Assembly (NCBI RefSeq): GCF_002778315.1
Contig: NZ_NESA01000013.1
Span: 1-64,000 of the forward strand
From: Limnohabitans sp. JirII-31
Lineage (GTDB): Bacteria > Pseudomonadota > Gammaproteobacteria > Burkholderiales > Burkholderiaceae_C
Reading direction: 5' to 3'
DNA length: 64,000 bases
The position numbers and the translations under genes were made by a program. Shown here piece by piece: positions 52,749-61,700 of this stretch (the first letter of the stretch is position 1; each line of letters begins with the position of its first letter). The notes under the pieces were generated by a model. The model was given only the letters and a program-made list of their open reading frames with translations, did no database searches and was not told the DNA's origin.

Positions 52749-53063
52749 TCAACTGCTAAACAGTTCTGAGTGGGTGCCCGCACGCACAAAATGAACTGTG
52801 TTGTCGCCCACTTGGTAAATCAATAAAAAGTCGCCGCCGATATGGCATTCACGGTGGTCAGCCCAATTGCCTTTGAGCGCATGGTCTAACCATTCGGGCC
52901 CGAGAGGCATGTCGTTCGCAATGAGCTGCACCATGACCTCTTTGAGGCGCACCATGTCATAGCGCCCCGAGTGCGACAAACGTTGCCAGTCTTTGAGAAA
53001 CGTCTTGGTGTAGTCAGACGCACGCGGCAGTGCAGCGCGTTTACTTGCGGCTGTTTTTTTCAA
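52749..53063 (-). CDS. YafQ-type toxin (RelE superfamily)
   Basis: 104 residues from a TTG at 53063; an ATG at 53102 adds 13 residues and overlaps the antitoxin gene by 62 bases. The start is uncertain. Core motifs: SDYTKTFLKDWQRL, LGPEWLDHALKGNWADHRECHIGGDFLLIYQV and VHFVRAGTHSELF, with the catalytic His, Asp and final His of YafQ. It overlaps the antitoxin stop, usual for such pairs. Confidence 0.85.
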   Translation of the reverse strand: MKKTAASKRAALPRASDYTKTFLKDWQRLSHSGRYDMVRLKEVMVQLIANDMPLGPEWLDHALKGNWADHRECHIGGDFLLIYQVGDNTVHFVRAGTHSELFSS

Positions 53064-53322
53064 GATCAGTGAACAGTTCGTCAGCCGTTGCAAAGCGTGC
53101 ACGGCGTTTGGCCATCATGGCGCGGGACTCTTGCATCGCAGCCAGTGTTTCGGCATTGGGCACTTTGAGTTCGAGAGGAAAGGCTTGGTCAATCACCACG
53201 CGGCGTAAAAACAAACGCACAGCATCTGACACAGACAAGCCCATGGCTGAGAGGGCCTCTGTGGCTTGCTCTTTGGTGTCGTCATCCACACGAATGTGGA
53301 GCATGGAGGTTTGTGCCGTCAC
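53041..53322 (-). CDS. RelB/DinJ-type antitoxin
   Basis: 93 residues. Ribbon-helix-helix N terminus HIRVDDDTKEQATEALSAMGLSVSDAVRLFLRRVV, then the toxin-binding tail. GTG start at 53322 with AGGAG seven bases upstream. The operator TATCTCAATTGAGATA lies in the promoter spacer, 38-54 bases upstream. Confidence 0.88.
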   Translation of the reverse strand: MTAQTSMLHIRVDDDTKEQATEALSAMGLSVSDAVRLFLRRVVIDQAFPLELKVPNAETLAAMQESRAMMAKRRARFATADELFTDLEKNSRK

Positions 53323-53354
53323 TGCGGACTCCTGCGAAATTTAGAATGGATCGC

Positions 53355-53383
53355 ATTTTGTATCTCAATTGAGATATTGTCAA
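53355..53383 (-). promoter_or_regulatory. Promoter with nested palindromic operator for the DinJ/YafQ pair
   Basis: On the minus strand TTGACA (53383-53378) and CAAAAT (53360-53355) are 17 bases apart. The spacer contains the perfect 16-base palindrome TATCTCAATTGAGATA (53361-53376). A repressor bound there would block RNA polymerase, fitting an autoregulating RHH antitoxin. Confidence 0.75.
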
Positions 53384-53396
53384 TCGCCCACGTCTG

Positions 53397-54806
53397 TCAA
53401 CGACTTGCCAGCGCCAACTGCAAGGCCAACTGGTTGTGCCGTTCAATCAGCGGCCTCATGTCGACTGTGGCAATCTGTCCTTGCCGCACCACCACACGGC
53501 CATTCACGAGGGTGTAGTCCGCTTGACCACTGGCGCACAGCAGCAGCGCGCCCACCGGGTCGTGCACCGCAGCGCCGGCCATGCTGAGGGTGTCGGTGCG
53601 AAACATGGCAATGTCCGCGCAGTAGCCGGGGCTGAGTTGCCCCAGTTCGTGTGCGCGGCCCAGCACCTGGGCACCCCCGCGTGTGGCCAAGCGTAGGGCG
53701 TCACGCGGTGTCATCTCAGCCGGGCCGTGGTCGCACCCAAAACTCTCCAGGGCACGGCCCACGCGGGCCAGCAGCATGGCTTGGCGCGCTTCGTTGAGCA
53801 GGTGCGCCCCGTCGTTGCTGGCACAGCCGTCTACACCCAGGCCCACGGGCACGCCCGCGTCCAGCATCTTGCGCAAGGGCAAGATGCCGCTGGCCAAACG
53901 CATGTTGCTACACGGGCAGTGGGCAATGCCGGTGCGGGTTTTGGCAAACAGGTAGGTGCCCGCTTCGTCGAGCTTCACCCCGTGGGCGTGCCACACGTCG
54001 TCGCCCACCCAGCCCAGGTCTTGGGCGTACTCGGCGGGCGTGCAGTTGAACTTTTCTCGCGTGTAGGCAATGTCGTGGTCGTTCTCGGCTAGGTGCGTGT
54101 GCAGCCGCACCTTGTAGGCGCGCGCCAACTCGGCCGAGCTGCGCATCAGGTCTTGGCTCACACTGAAGGGTGAGCATGGGGCCACGGCCACATGCGTCAT
54201 GGCACCAAAGCTGGCGTCGTGCCAAGTCTCGATCAGGCGTTGTGTTTCTTTCAGAATGAAAGGCTCTTCTTCCACCACGCGGTCGGGCGGCAGCCCGCCT
54301 TGGGACTGACCCACGCTCATGCTGCCGCGTGTGGCCGTAAAGCGCATGCCCATGGTGTGGGCCGCTTCAATGCTGTCGTCCAGCCGCACCCCGTTGGGGT
54401 AGATGTACAGGTGATCGCTGCTGGTGGTGCAGCCACTCAGCAGCAACTCGGCCATGGCCACTTGGGTTGACACCTTCACCATCTCTGGCGTGAGCCCCGC
54501 CCATATGGGGTACAGCCCTTGCAGCCAACTGAACAGCTCGGCGTTTTGCACCTGTGGCACCGCCCGCGTGAGCGACTGGTACATGTGGTGGTGTGTGTTG
54601 ATCAAGCCAGGCACCACCACGTGGTGGCGGGCGTCAATCACTTCGTCCACGGCACCAGGGGCCAGCCAGGCATCCACCGGTTCATCGGACTTGAAGATGC
54701 GGTCAATGCGCCCATCGCGTATCAGCAGCGAGGTGTGATGGAGTTCGGTGTTGGCATCGTCAAGTAACGCGATGCAGCGGGCGCGGTGAATCAGCAGGGT
54801 GGTCAT
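53397..54806 (-). CDS. 8-oxoguanine deaminase (amidohydrolase superfamily)
   Basis: 469 residues. Metal-binding GLINTHHHMYQSLTRAVPQV, LHTHLAEND, HAHGVKLDEAG and GLGVDGCASNDGAHLLNEAR, the signature of the 8-oxoguanine deaminase/AtzA-like clade. The enzyme deaminates 8-oxoguanine to urate, feeding PuuD. The specific call (not guanine deaminase or a triazine hydrolase) rests on these motifs and on the purine context elsewhere in the window. ATG at 54806; two residues upstream would need a TTG. No GntR operator is seen before it. Confidence 0.82.
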   Translation of the reverse strand: MTTLLIHRARCIALLDDANTELHHTSLLIRDGRIDRIFKSDEPVDAWLAPGAVDEVIDARHHVVVPGLINTHHHMYQSLTRAVPQVQNAELFSWLQGLYPIWAGLTPEMVKVSTQVAMAELLLSGCTTSSDHLYIYPNGVRLDDSIEAAHTMGMRFTATRGSMSVGQSQGGLPPDRVVEEEPFILKETQRLIETWHDASFGAMTHVAVAPCSPFSVSQDLMRSSAELARAYKVRLHTHLAENDHDIAYTREKFNCTPAEYAQDLGWVGDDVWHAHGVKLDEAGTYLFAKTRTGIAHCPCSNMRLASGILPLRKMLDAGVPVGLGVDGCASNDGAHLLNEARQAMLLARVGRALESFGCDHGPAEMTPRDALRLATRGGAQVLGRAHELGQLSPGYCADIAMFRTDTLSMAGAAVHDPVGALLLCASGQADYTLVNGRVVVRQGQIATVDMRPLIERHNQLALQLALASR

Positions 54807-54916
54807 GCGCAAACTTTAACTGCTCTATGTCCCGAGTTTTCTGACCGAGGTTGCATCGGGAATGTCCCATGTGTTGAGGGCTTGCCCCGTGCGGCATCGG
54901 TTTCTAAACTGAAGCG

Positions 54917-55981
54917 ATGAAAACCTACAACATCGCATGCATTCCCGGAGACGGCATTGGCCAAGAAGTAGTTCCAGCAGGCCAGCAAGTGCTGGCAGCC
55001 CTGGCCTCGGGCAGCCAAGCATTCACCTTCAACTTCACCAGCTTTGGCTGGGGTGGCAACTGGTACCGCGCACACGGCGAGATGATGCCCAAAGACGGCC
55101 TTGATGCTTTGCGCCACATGGACGCCATATTGTTTGGCTCGGCAGGTGACCCACACATTCCCGACCACATTACGCTGTGGGGCTTGCGCCTAAAAATTTG
55201 CCAGGGCTTTGACCAATACGCCAACGTGCGCCCCACCCGCATCTTGCCCGGCATCGATGCGCCCCTGAAGCGTTGCGCTCCAAAAGACCTGGACTGGGTG
55301 ATCGTGCGAGAAAACTCAGAAGGCGAGTATTCGGGGGTGGGCGGTCGCGCCCACCAAGGGCATCCCATCGAGGTGGCCACTGACGTGTCCATGATGACGC
55401 GTGCGGGTGTCGAGCGCATCATGCGCTACGCCTTCAAGCTCGCGCAGTCGCGCCCGCGCAAGTTGCTGACCGTGGTGACCAAGTCCAACGCACAACGCCA
55501 CGCCATGGTGATGTGGGACGAAATTGCCGTGCAAATCAGCCGCGAATTTCCCGATGTCACCTGGGACAAAGAGTTGGTCGATGCCGCCACCGCCCGCATG
55601 GTCAACCGTCCCGCCAGCTTGGCCACTTTGGTGGCCACCAATTTGCACGCCGACATCTTGAGCGACTTGGCGGCTGCGCTGGCAGGCAGCCTGGGCATTG
55701 CGCCCACAGGCAACATCGACCCCGAGCGCCGCTACCCCAGCATGTTCGAGCCCATCCATGGCTCGGCCTTTGACATCATGGGCCAAGGCCTGGCCAACCC
55801 CGTGGGCACGTTTTGGAGTTGCGTCATGCTGCTCGACCACTTGGGCGAACACGCTGCTGCAAAAAAATTGATGCACGCCATCGAACAAGTCACGGCCAAC
55901 CCCGCCCTTCACACGCGTGACTTAGGCGGCAGCGCCACCACCGCGCAAGTGACCGATGCGGTGTGTGCGTTGATTCGTTGA
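54917..55981 (+). CDS. Tartrate dehydrogenase/decarboxylase (isocitrate/isopropylmalate dehydrogenase family)
   Basis: 354 residues. IACIPGDGIGQEVVPAGQQVL at the N terminus, RENSEGEYSGVGGR in the substrate region, ATNLHADILSDLAAALAGSLGIAPTGNI with metal-binding Asp residues, FEPIHGSAFDIMGQGLANPVG. The NSEGEYSG loop and length match the TtuC-type tartrate/D-malate dehydrogenases better than LeuB. Followed by a Bug receptor gene 20 bases on, suggesting uptake of the same hydroxy acid. Confidence 0.87.
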   Translation: MKTYNIACIPGDGIGQEVVPAGQQVLAALASGSQAFTFNFTSFGWGGNWYRAHGEMMPKDGLDALRHMDAILFGSAGDPHIPDHITLWGLRLKICQGFDQYANVRPTRILPGIDAPLKRCAPKDLDWVIVRENSEGEYSGVGGRAHQGHPIEVATDVSMMTRAGVERIMRYAFKLAQSRPRKLLTVVTKSNAQRHAMVMWDEIAVQISREFPDVTWDKELVDAATARMVNRPASLATLVATNLHADILSDLAAALAGSLGIAPTGNIDPERRYPSMFEPIHGSAFDIMGQGLANPVGTFWSCVMLLDHLGEHAAAKKLMHAIEQVTANPALHTRDLGGSATTAQVTDAVCALIR

Positions 55982-56000
55982 TTCATCAGGAGACAACATC

Positions 56001-56966
56001 ATGAGCTTGCAATTTTCTTGGCGTGTATGGGGCGCTGGCTTGGCGGCTGCTGTGTTGTCAACGCTGGCATGGGCTCAGCCTTGCCCCGACAAAAACGTGC
56101 AGTATTGGCAAGCCTTTCCGCCGGGGGGCGAGTCTGACTTGTCGGCCCGCCATCAGCAACTGGTGTTGAAGAAGAAGTGCGCCGCCATTGAAACCATCGT
56201 GCAATACAAAGCGGGGGCAGGTGGCGCGCTGATGTGGACGCAAATGAACGCCTTGCCCGCAGACGGTGTCAACGTGGTGGGCATCAACCTGCCGCACATC
56301 GTGTTTCAGCCCATTGAGGGGCAAGTGCAATACAAAACAGCAGACGTCACACCCGTGTATTGGTTTCACTACACGCCAGACATTTTGGTGGTGCCCCTGG
56401 CCAGCCCCATCAAAACCTTTGCCGACTTTTTAGTGGCTGCCAAAAAAGATCCGGGCAAGCTCTCGCTGGGTGGTTCCGGTTTGAACTCGGCCAACCACGC
56501 CGCGCACGAGCGACTCAACGCCGCCTTCAACATCAAGACCATTTACATCCCCTTCAAAGGCACGGGCGACATGACCACGGCAGTGCTGGGCAGCCAAGTG
56601 GATGGGGCCATGACCTACACCCCATTTGCCATTGCCAACAAAGCGCGTGTGCGCCCGCTGGCCGTGGCCATGGAGCAGCGCCATGCGCTCATGCCTGACG
56701 TGCCCACGTTCAAAGAGCTGGGGGTCAACTGGGTGGACGGTGCGTACCGCGGCATTGGTGTGCCCAAAGCCACCACGCCAGAACAGCGCAAACGTTTGTC
56801 TGAGCTGTGGGCCAATTTGAACAACGACCCCGAGATGAAAGAACTCGCCGCCAAGAACGGCTTTGAGTTGGTCAACATCGGTGTCGACCAAATGGACGCC
56901 TTCATGAAAGAACGCACAGAAATTTATACCGAGGGTGCTGCGCGTTTGGGACTGGGCAAAAAGTAA
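56001..56966 (+). CDS. Bug/TctC-family tripartite tricarboxylate receptor
   Basis: 321 residues. Signal peptide up to AWA in MSLQFSWRVWGAGLAAAVLSTLAWA, then a divergent Bug domain: VQYWQAFPPGGESDLSARHQQL and later VPLASPIKTFADFLVAAKKDPGKLSLGGSGLNSANHAAHERLNAAF and IPFKGTGDMTTAVLGSQVDGAM. The sequence differs from the other two receptors in the window (two Cys near the start), so a distinct ligand, perhaps tartrate or malate, is likely. 20 bases after the dehydrogenase gene. Confidence 0.85.
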   Translation: MSLQFSWRVWGAGLAAAVLSTLAWAQPCPDKNVQYWQAFPPGGESDLSARHQQLVLKKKCAAIETIVQYKAGAGGALMWTQMNALPADGVNVVGINLPHIVFQPIEGQVQYKTADVTPVYWFHYTPDILVVPLASPIKTFADFLVAAKKDPGKLSLGGSGLNSANHAAHERLNAAFNIKTIYIPFKGTGDMTTAVLGSQVDGAMTYTPFAIANKARVRPLAVAMEQRHALMPDVPTFKELGVNWVDGAYRGIGVPKATTPEQRKRLSELWANLNNDPEMKELAAKNGFELVNIGVDQMDAFMKERTEIYTEGAARLGLGKK

Positions 56967-57008
56967 AGCGCTGTGACTGGCCTCTAGCTGGGGGCTCATG
57001 CGGGTTGC

Positions 57009-57101
57009 GACAAAAAGGCTTTGTCTTGCGACACAATATGCGACACTTATGACGACAAAATGGCGTTAAATAGTGTCGCGATAAGTGTCTCAATAAGTGC
57101 C
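57009..57101 (+). promoter_or_regulatory. Cluster of TGCGACAC/GTGTCGC half-sites upstream of the Fic gene
   Basis: TGCGACAC occurs at 57027-57034 and 57039-57046, GTGTCGCG at 57073-57080, ATAAGTGTC at 57081-57089 and ATAAGTGCC at 57093-57101, in inverted orientation to the first pair. GACAAA-N5-TTTGTC (57009-57025) adds a palindrome. Looks like an operator array, possibly for the N-terminal winged helix of the Fic protein. Confidence 0.6.
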
Positions 57102-57129
57102 TCAATACGACAGACAGAAAGGCCCAGCC

Positions 57130-58548
57130 ATGCCACGCACCACCCCCAGCGAAGAACTTCAGTGGATCGAGTCCATCGTGTTGGCCCACCCCCAAGGTAT
57201 ACGCATCTCGGACATTGAGGCCCAAATGGCACAGCGCCAAGCGGGGCAGCTCCACCGCCGCACCTTGCAGCGGCGCTTGCAACGGCTGATTGAGATGCAA
57301 CGCCTGCGTGCCGAAGGCCCTGGCATTTCTATGCTCTACAAACCCAATTTGCATGCCAAAACAATGGCACGCGAACCCACCACCTCTGCATTTGTGGGTG
57401 GCGCGCAGGCAGAGCCGTGCATCTCGGTGTCGCTCGCTGGTGCGCGCATTCGTGATCAAGTGCGCTTGCCTTTGATGCACCGCCGCCCGGTGGGCTATCG
57501 ACGCGAGTTTTTGGAGGCGTACCTGCCCGGCAACACCTTTTACCTGAGCGAATCGCTGCGCAAGCAGTTGCACCAGATGGGCCGCACATCGGCCAGTGAG
57601 CGACCCGCAGGCACCTACGCCCGCGACATCTTGAGCCGTTTGCTGGTGGATTTGTCGTGGGCTTCGTCCAAGCTGGAAGGCAACACCTACAGCCGACTCG
57701 ACACCCAAAACCTTATTGAGCTAGGGCAAGTGGCCCAAGGCAAAGACGCGATTGAAACGCAGATGATCTTGAACCACAAATCAGCCATTGAGATGCTGAT
57801 TGAAGACGCACACGACGTGGGCTTTGACGCCTTCACCTTCAAGAACCTGCACGCCGTGCTGTCGCAAGACTTGATGCGCGACCCACTGGCCAGCGGTCGC
57901 TTGCGTTGGCGGGTGGTGGACATTGCGGGCACCGTGTACCACCCCGCTGCTTTGCCGCAAGTCATTGAAGACGGCTTTGCACTCATGCTTGACAAAGCGG
58001 CAGCCATTGCCGACCCGTTTGAACAGGCGTTTTTTTTGATGGTGCAGCTGCCCTATTTGCAACCCTTTGAAGACGTCAACAAACGCGTCTCGCGCATTGG
58101 GGCCAACATACCGCTTATCAAACACAACCTTTGCCCTTTGTCGTTTGTTGATGTGCCTGAACGCGCCTACATCGAAGGCACCTTGGGTGTTTATGAACTC
58201 AACGAAGTCGATTTGCTGCGCGATGTGTTTGTGTGGGCCTACGAGCGTTCATGCCAGCGTTACTTGGCCATCACGCAAACCATGGTTGAACCTCATCCAC
58301 TGAAAATCAAATACCGCGAGGCTTTGATTCAGGCCGTGCAAACCGTGGTCAAAAACCTGCGCAAACCACAGCCCGCCGTGCTGGCCAAGCTGGCACGCCA
58401 AGCCGCTGATGCTGCTGACCGCGAGCTCTTCAAGCAAATGCTGACCGACGCATTGCAACAACTGCACGAAGGCAACATCGCCCGCTACCGCCTGCGCCGC
58501 GCTGAGTACTTGGCTTGGCAGCAAAAGTGTGTGGGGCGCGTTGCTTGA
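57130..58548 (+). CDS. Fic-family protein with winged-helix domain and His-less catalytic motif
   Basis: 472 residues. Residues about 10-60 look like a winged helix (ESIVLAHPQGIRISDIEAQMAQRQAG, RTLQRRLQRLIEMQRLRAEG). The Fic core spans about 165-330. The inhibitory motif (S/T)xxxE(G/N) is present as SSKLEG (179-184). The catalytic motif, HPFxDGNGR in active enzymes, reads QPFEDVNKRVSR (311-322): Gln replaces the catalytic His and Val the first Gly. A C-terminal helical region follows. ATG at 57130 has AGAAAGG upstream. AMPylation activity is therefore doubtful. The gene stands just before the SMC operon. Confidence 0.85.
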   Translation: MPRTTPSEELQWIESIVLAHPQGIRISDIEAQMAQRQAGQLHRRTLQRRLQRLIEMQRLRAEGPGISMLYKPNLHAKTMAREPTTSAFVGGAQAEPCISVSLAGARIRDQVRLPLMHRRPVGYRREFLEAYLPGNTFYLSESLRKQLHQMGRTSASERPAGTYARDILSRLLVDLSWASSKLEGNTYSRLDTQNLIELGQVAQGKDAIETQMILNHKSAIEMLIEDAHDVGFDAFTFKNLHAVLSQDLMRDPLASGRLRWRVVDIAGTVYHPAALPQVIEDGFALMLDKAAAIADPFEQAFFLMVQLPYLQPFEDVNKRVSRIGANIPLIKHNLCPLSFVDVPERAYIEGTLGVYELNEVDLLRDVFVWAYERSCQRYLAITQTMVEPHPLKIKYREALIQAVQTVVKNLRKPQPAVLAKLARQAADAADRELFKQMLTDALQQLHEGNIARYRLRRAEYLAWQQKCVGRVA

Positions 58549-58749
58549 CTCGCTTGAAGAACAACTCGACCTGCCAGCACTTGTTGGCGGTGCATTCATG
58601 GCGCGGATTTTTGCGAACCTGATAGATGAAGACTAGCGATGGCTATTCAGGGTTTGTTGCGTCTGTTTCGAGGTGTCTTTCACAGTAACATAAAGTTAGA
58701 AGTCCGATACCAAACTCCAGTCACGGGCCATTCAAAGACAGGGAAGAAT
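58549..58749. other. Intergenic between Fic gene and SMC operon
   Basis: Non-coding; an upstream in-frame ATG at 58639 exists but lacks a ribosome-binding site and would add 37 residues not like SMC N termini. The promoter of the operon is presumably here. No terminator seen. Confidence 0.4.
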
Positions 58750-61700
58750 ATGGGAGACAAGATTACAAAGTACCAGTTGTGCCGAATGATTCTTGTCAAC
58801 GCCGGGACAAACAAGCATGTCGCCAGCGCAAGGATCACAGCGATTGACCCACGTGGCGGTGCCGCTGTTATCGGTGACAACGGTGTTGGGAAAACCACCA
58901 CACTCCGAATTCTCCCCCTGTTTTTTGGACACCTTCCAAGCCATATCGTTGCCGCCGGACATGGGAATGAGGCGATGGTGAGGTTCATCCTTCCTACAGA
59001 TGCCAGCGCGATCGTTTTTGAATATCAACGCGGTTCGGATTCGGACGAAGACCTTCGCCTTGCTGTGATTCGTAGGCGCGCCGACGACCCAGACGTTCCT
59101 TTCTATCGCCTCTATCGCAGTGGATTTCGTAAAGAAATTTTTGTCAGTGATGGACGGTTCCTGAGCGATGACGAAACACAGGTCAAAGCCACAGAACTCG
59201 GAATTCAAACAACAAGCAAGCTGACCACAGCGGAATATCGATCTGTGATCTTGCGAACAACAGCAAGCTCAAAGGACAAAGACAAGCTTCGACGCTACGC
59301 ACTGGAATGGTCTTTCGGGCCAAAGCAGCTCGACAATCTGGATCGTGTTGTGGCTGCCATGGTCAAGAAGCACATCAATTTCGCCGACATCATTCAGGTA
59401 GCCATCGGCTTGGTGCAACACGATCTCGGGTTAGGCGCAGAGCGCGCAAAACTGACTTTCAAGCAGGGACGTGGGCCAATCGAGCGTTGGTTGAACAACC
59501 GCGATGCATGCGTTGTGGCCTTCAAACTGGCCCCAACATTTGCGGAGCTTGAGTCTGACCTTCGAGACCACCGCAATACAGAAGCCCGATTTCGGGCATG
59601 TCGCGCAGATGTTGCCTCACTGACACAGGCACGAAGGCATGAAACCTCCACGATTCAGAACAAGCTTGAAGCCATGGCTGCTTCTAGAGAAACCGTGTTG
59701 GAAGAAGAGAAAGAAAAGCGGGCAAAGTTGACAGAGGCTGCTCGTTCGGTAGAGCAAATTGCGGCGAGTTCTCGTGCGGAGTTCAATGAAGCCCGTGATG
59801 AGGCCAAGCGCTTCGAAGACGAAAAAGCACCGCACTGGGAACAGAAGATTCAAGAGCTTCCTACCATTCGCGCTCAAATCACAGCCCTGAAGGGCCAAAT
59901 CTCTGCGGCAGAAAAAGTTCAGGGTGCTGCGACAGCCGAATACGAAAGGTTAGTTTCTGAGGCCAAGACAAAGGCGTCAGATCTATGCCTTACCCAAGAA
60001 GGTGGAAAAGAACCACATCGACTCCGCCATTCCAATACTCTTTCGGACATTGCAAAAGCAGAGGAAGATGCTCTAGAGGCATGCAATGCCGTGATTGAAG
60101 CGCGCCGTGTAGAAATAGATGAGGCATTGGGACCTTTGCAGGAATCGCAGGGCACGTGGGACAACCGACGAGCGAACCCCACCGCCTCCGACGATGTCCT
60201 GCAGGCTGTACAGGATGCAAACGAGCGCCAAGCCAAACATAGTGACAGCCTCCTACAGGCGCAAGAGACTGCCGCAAAGGCAAAAGCAGAGACACAGGCC
60301 GCTCAACACGCATTTGCACAGCAAGAGCTTGAGATTTGTAAAGCCAGATCGGATGTAGCAAACGCACAATCTGCACGCGATCAAGCACAAGAAAGATTAT
60401 CCCCTCCTGACGGAACAGTGCTTGCGGCCTTGCGCTCCAATTTGTCCGATGGCTGGAAACGCAACTTAGCCAAACTCATCAATCCAGAGCTTCTTAGCCG
60501 CGAAGACCTTGAACCCGCATTCATTGAAGATTTTTCTGAGACCGCATACGGATGGCAATTCAATGTTGGCCTGATCAACGCACCCGATTGGGCAGACGAC
60601 TCCACCGCGCGACAAACTCTAGATTTAGCGCTGGAGAAAGATGCAAAAGCGCAGGCTCACCTGAACACCCAAGTTCAGTTGCTCAAGCGATGCGGCCAAC
60701 TCAGAGATGAAACAAGCACGACGTTTAATTCGGCCGAGGCCCAACTTAACGTATTGCGCCAGCAGACTGCGGATGTCACGAATCAGCTCGATGCAGCCAA
60801 ACAGCGTGTCGCAAACGAAAAACGCTTTTTTGCAGAGCAGGCCGGCGCTGAGGCATCAAAGATCCGATCCTCTATTGGGGAACTGAAAAGGCAGCGTGAT
60901 TCGCTTCAAGCAGATCTGAAAGCCGATCGACAAAAAGTCCGCACAGCACATCAATTGCAGCGAGATGCTGCCAAGACACTTTGCGACGACGCCATCCGGG
61001 CCATTGATGTTCATATCGAATCCATAAAGTCCGACCTGCAGCGCACCTTGAAGTCTCTGAAAGATCAGATGAATGCGCACCTCAGCAACGCAGGCATAGA
61101 TGTCGATCGCCTTGAAAAGCTACGAGAACGCTTGAGCTCGTTCAAGGCGAATGCCCAAACCCTTGAAGACCGTCAGGCATTGGTTGCAAGTTGGAATCGT
61201 TGGTTGCAGGCTGGTGGACCGACACGTCTAGAGACCTTGAAATCAGCAAGCGCTAAAGCAGCCACAGATGTGGGCATTGCAGCCGGCAAGCTGACTGCGT
61301 TCATTCAAGCGGCAGAACTACTCGAAAACCAGTACAAAGCAGACATCAAGAAATTGGAAGACCGTCATTCCGACGTTGAGCGTGACCTCAAAATTCTTGC
61401 TGACCTTGATGGGGAGTTTGGCGACTACCTTGCTGTCGGCATGGCTACGGTTGGCCCAGATACAAGCGCCAAGGAGCTGCGATCAGCAGTTCACTCGGTT
61501 CAGCAGGAATTGAGAATGCTGGAGGAGACCATCAATAGGAGGTCCTCGACACTCCGGCAGGCACTTACTGCCAAGAACAGCGCGGTCAAAGATTTTGTTG
61601 AAGCCAGCATTGGTACTGACGTGCACGACGCGGTCACCAGCGATGTCATTGGACGCGCGGCAGCGCTCTCCATTTGCTTTAAGCAAATAGGGCCGCAAGT

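Noticed and set aside
58639-58749. 37-codon N-terminal extension of the SMC-like ATPase
   Set aside because: No ribosome-binding site; the ATG at 58750 has AGGGA and gives a normal SMC N terminus.
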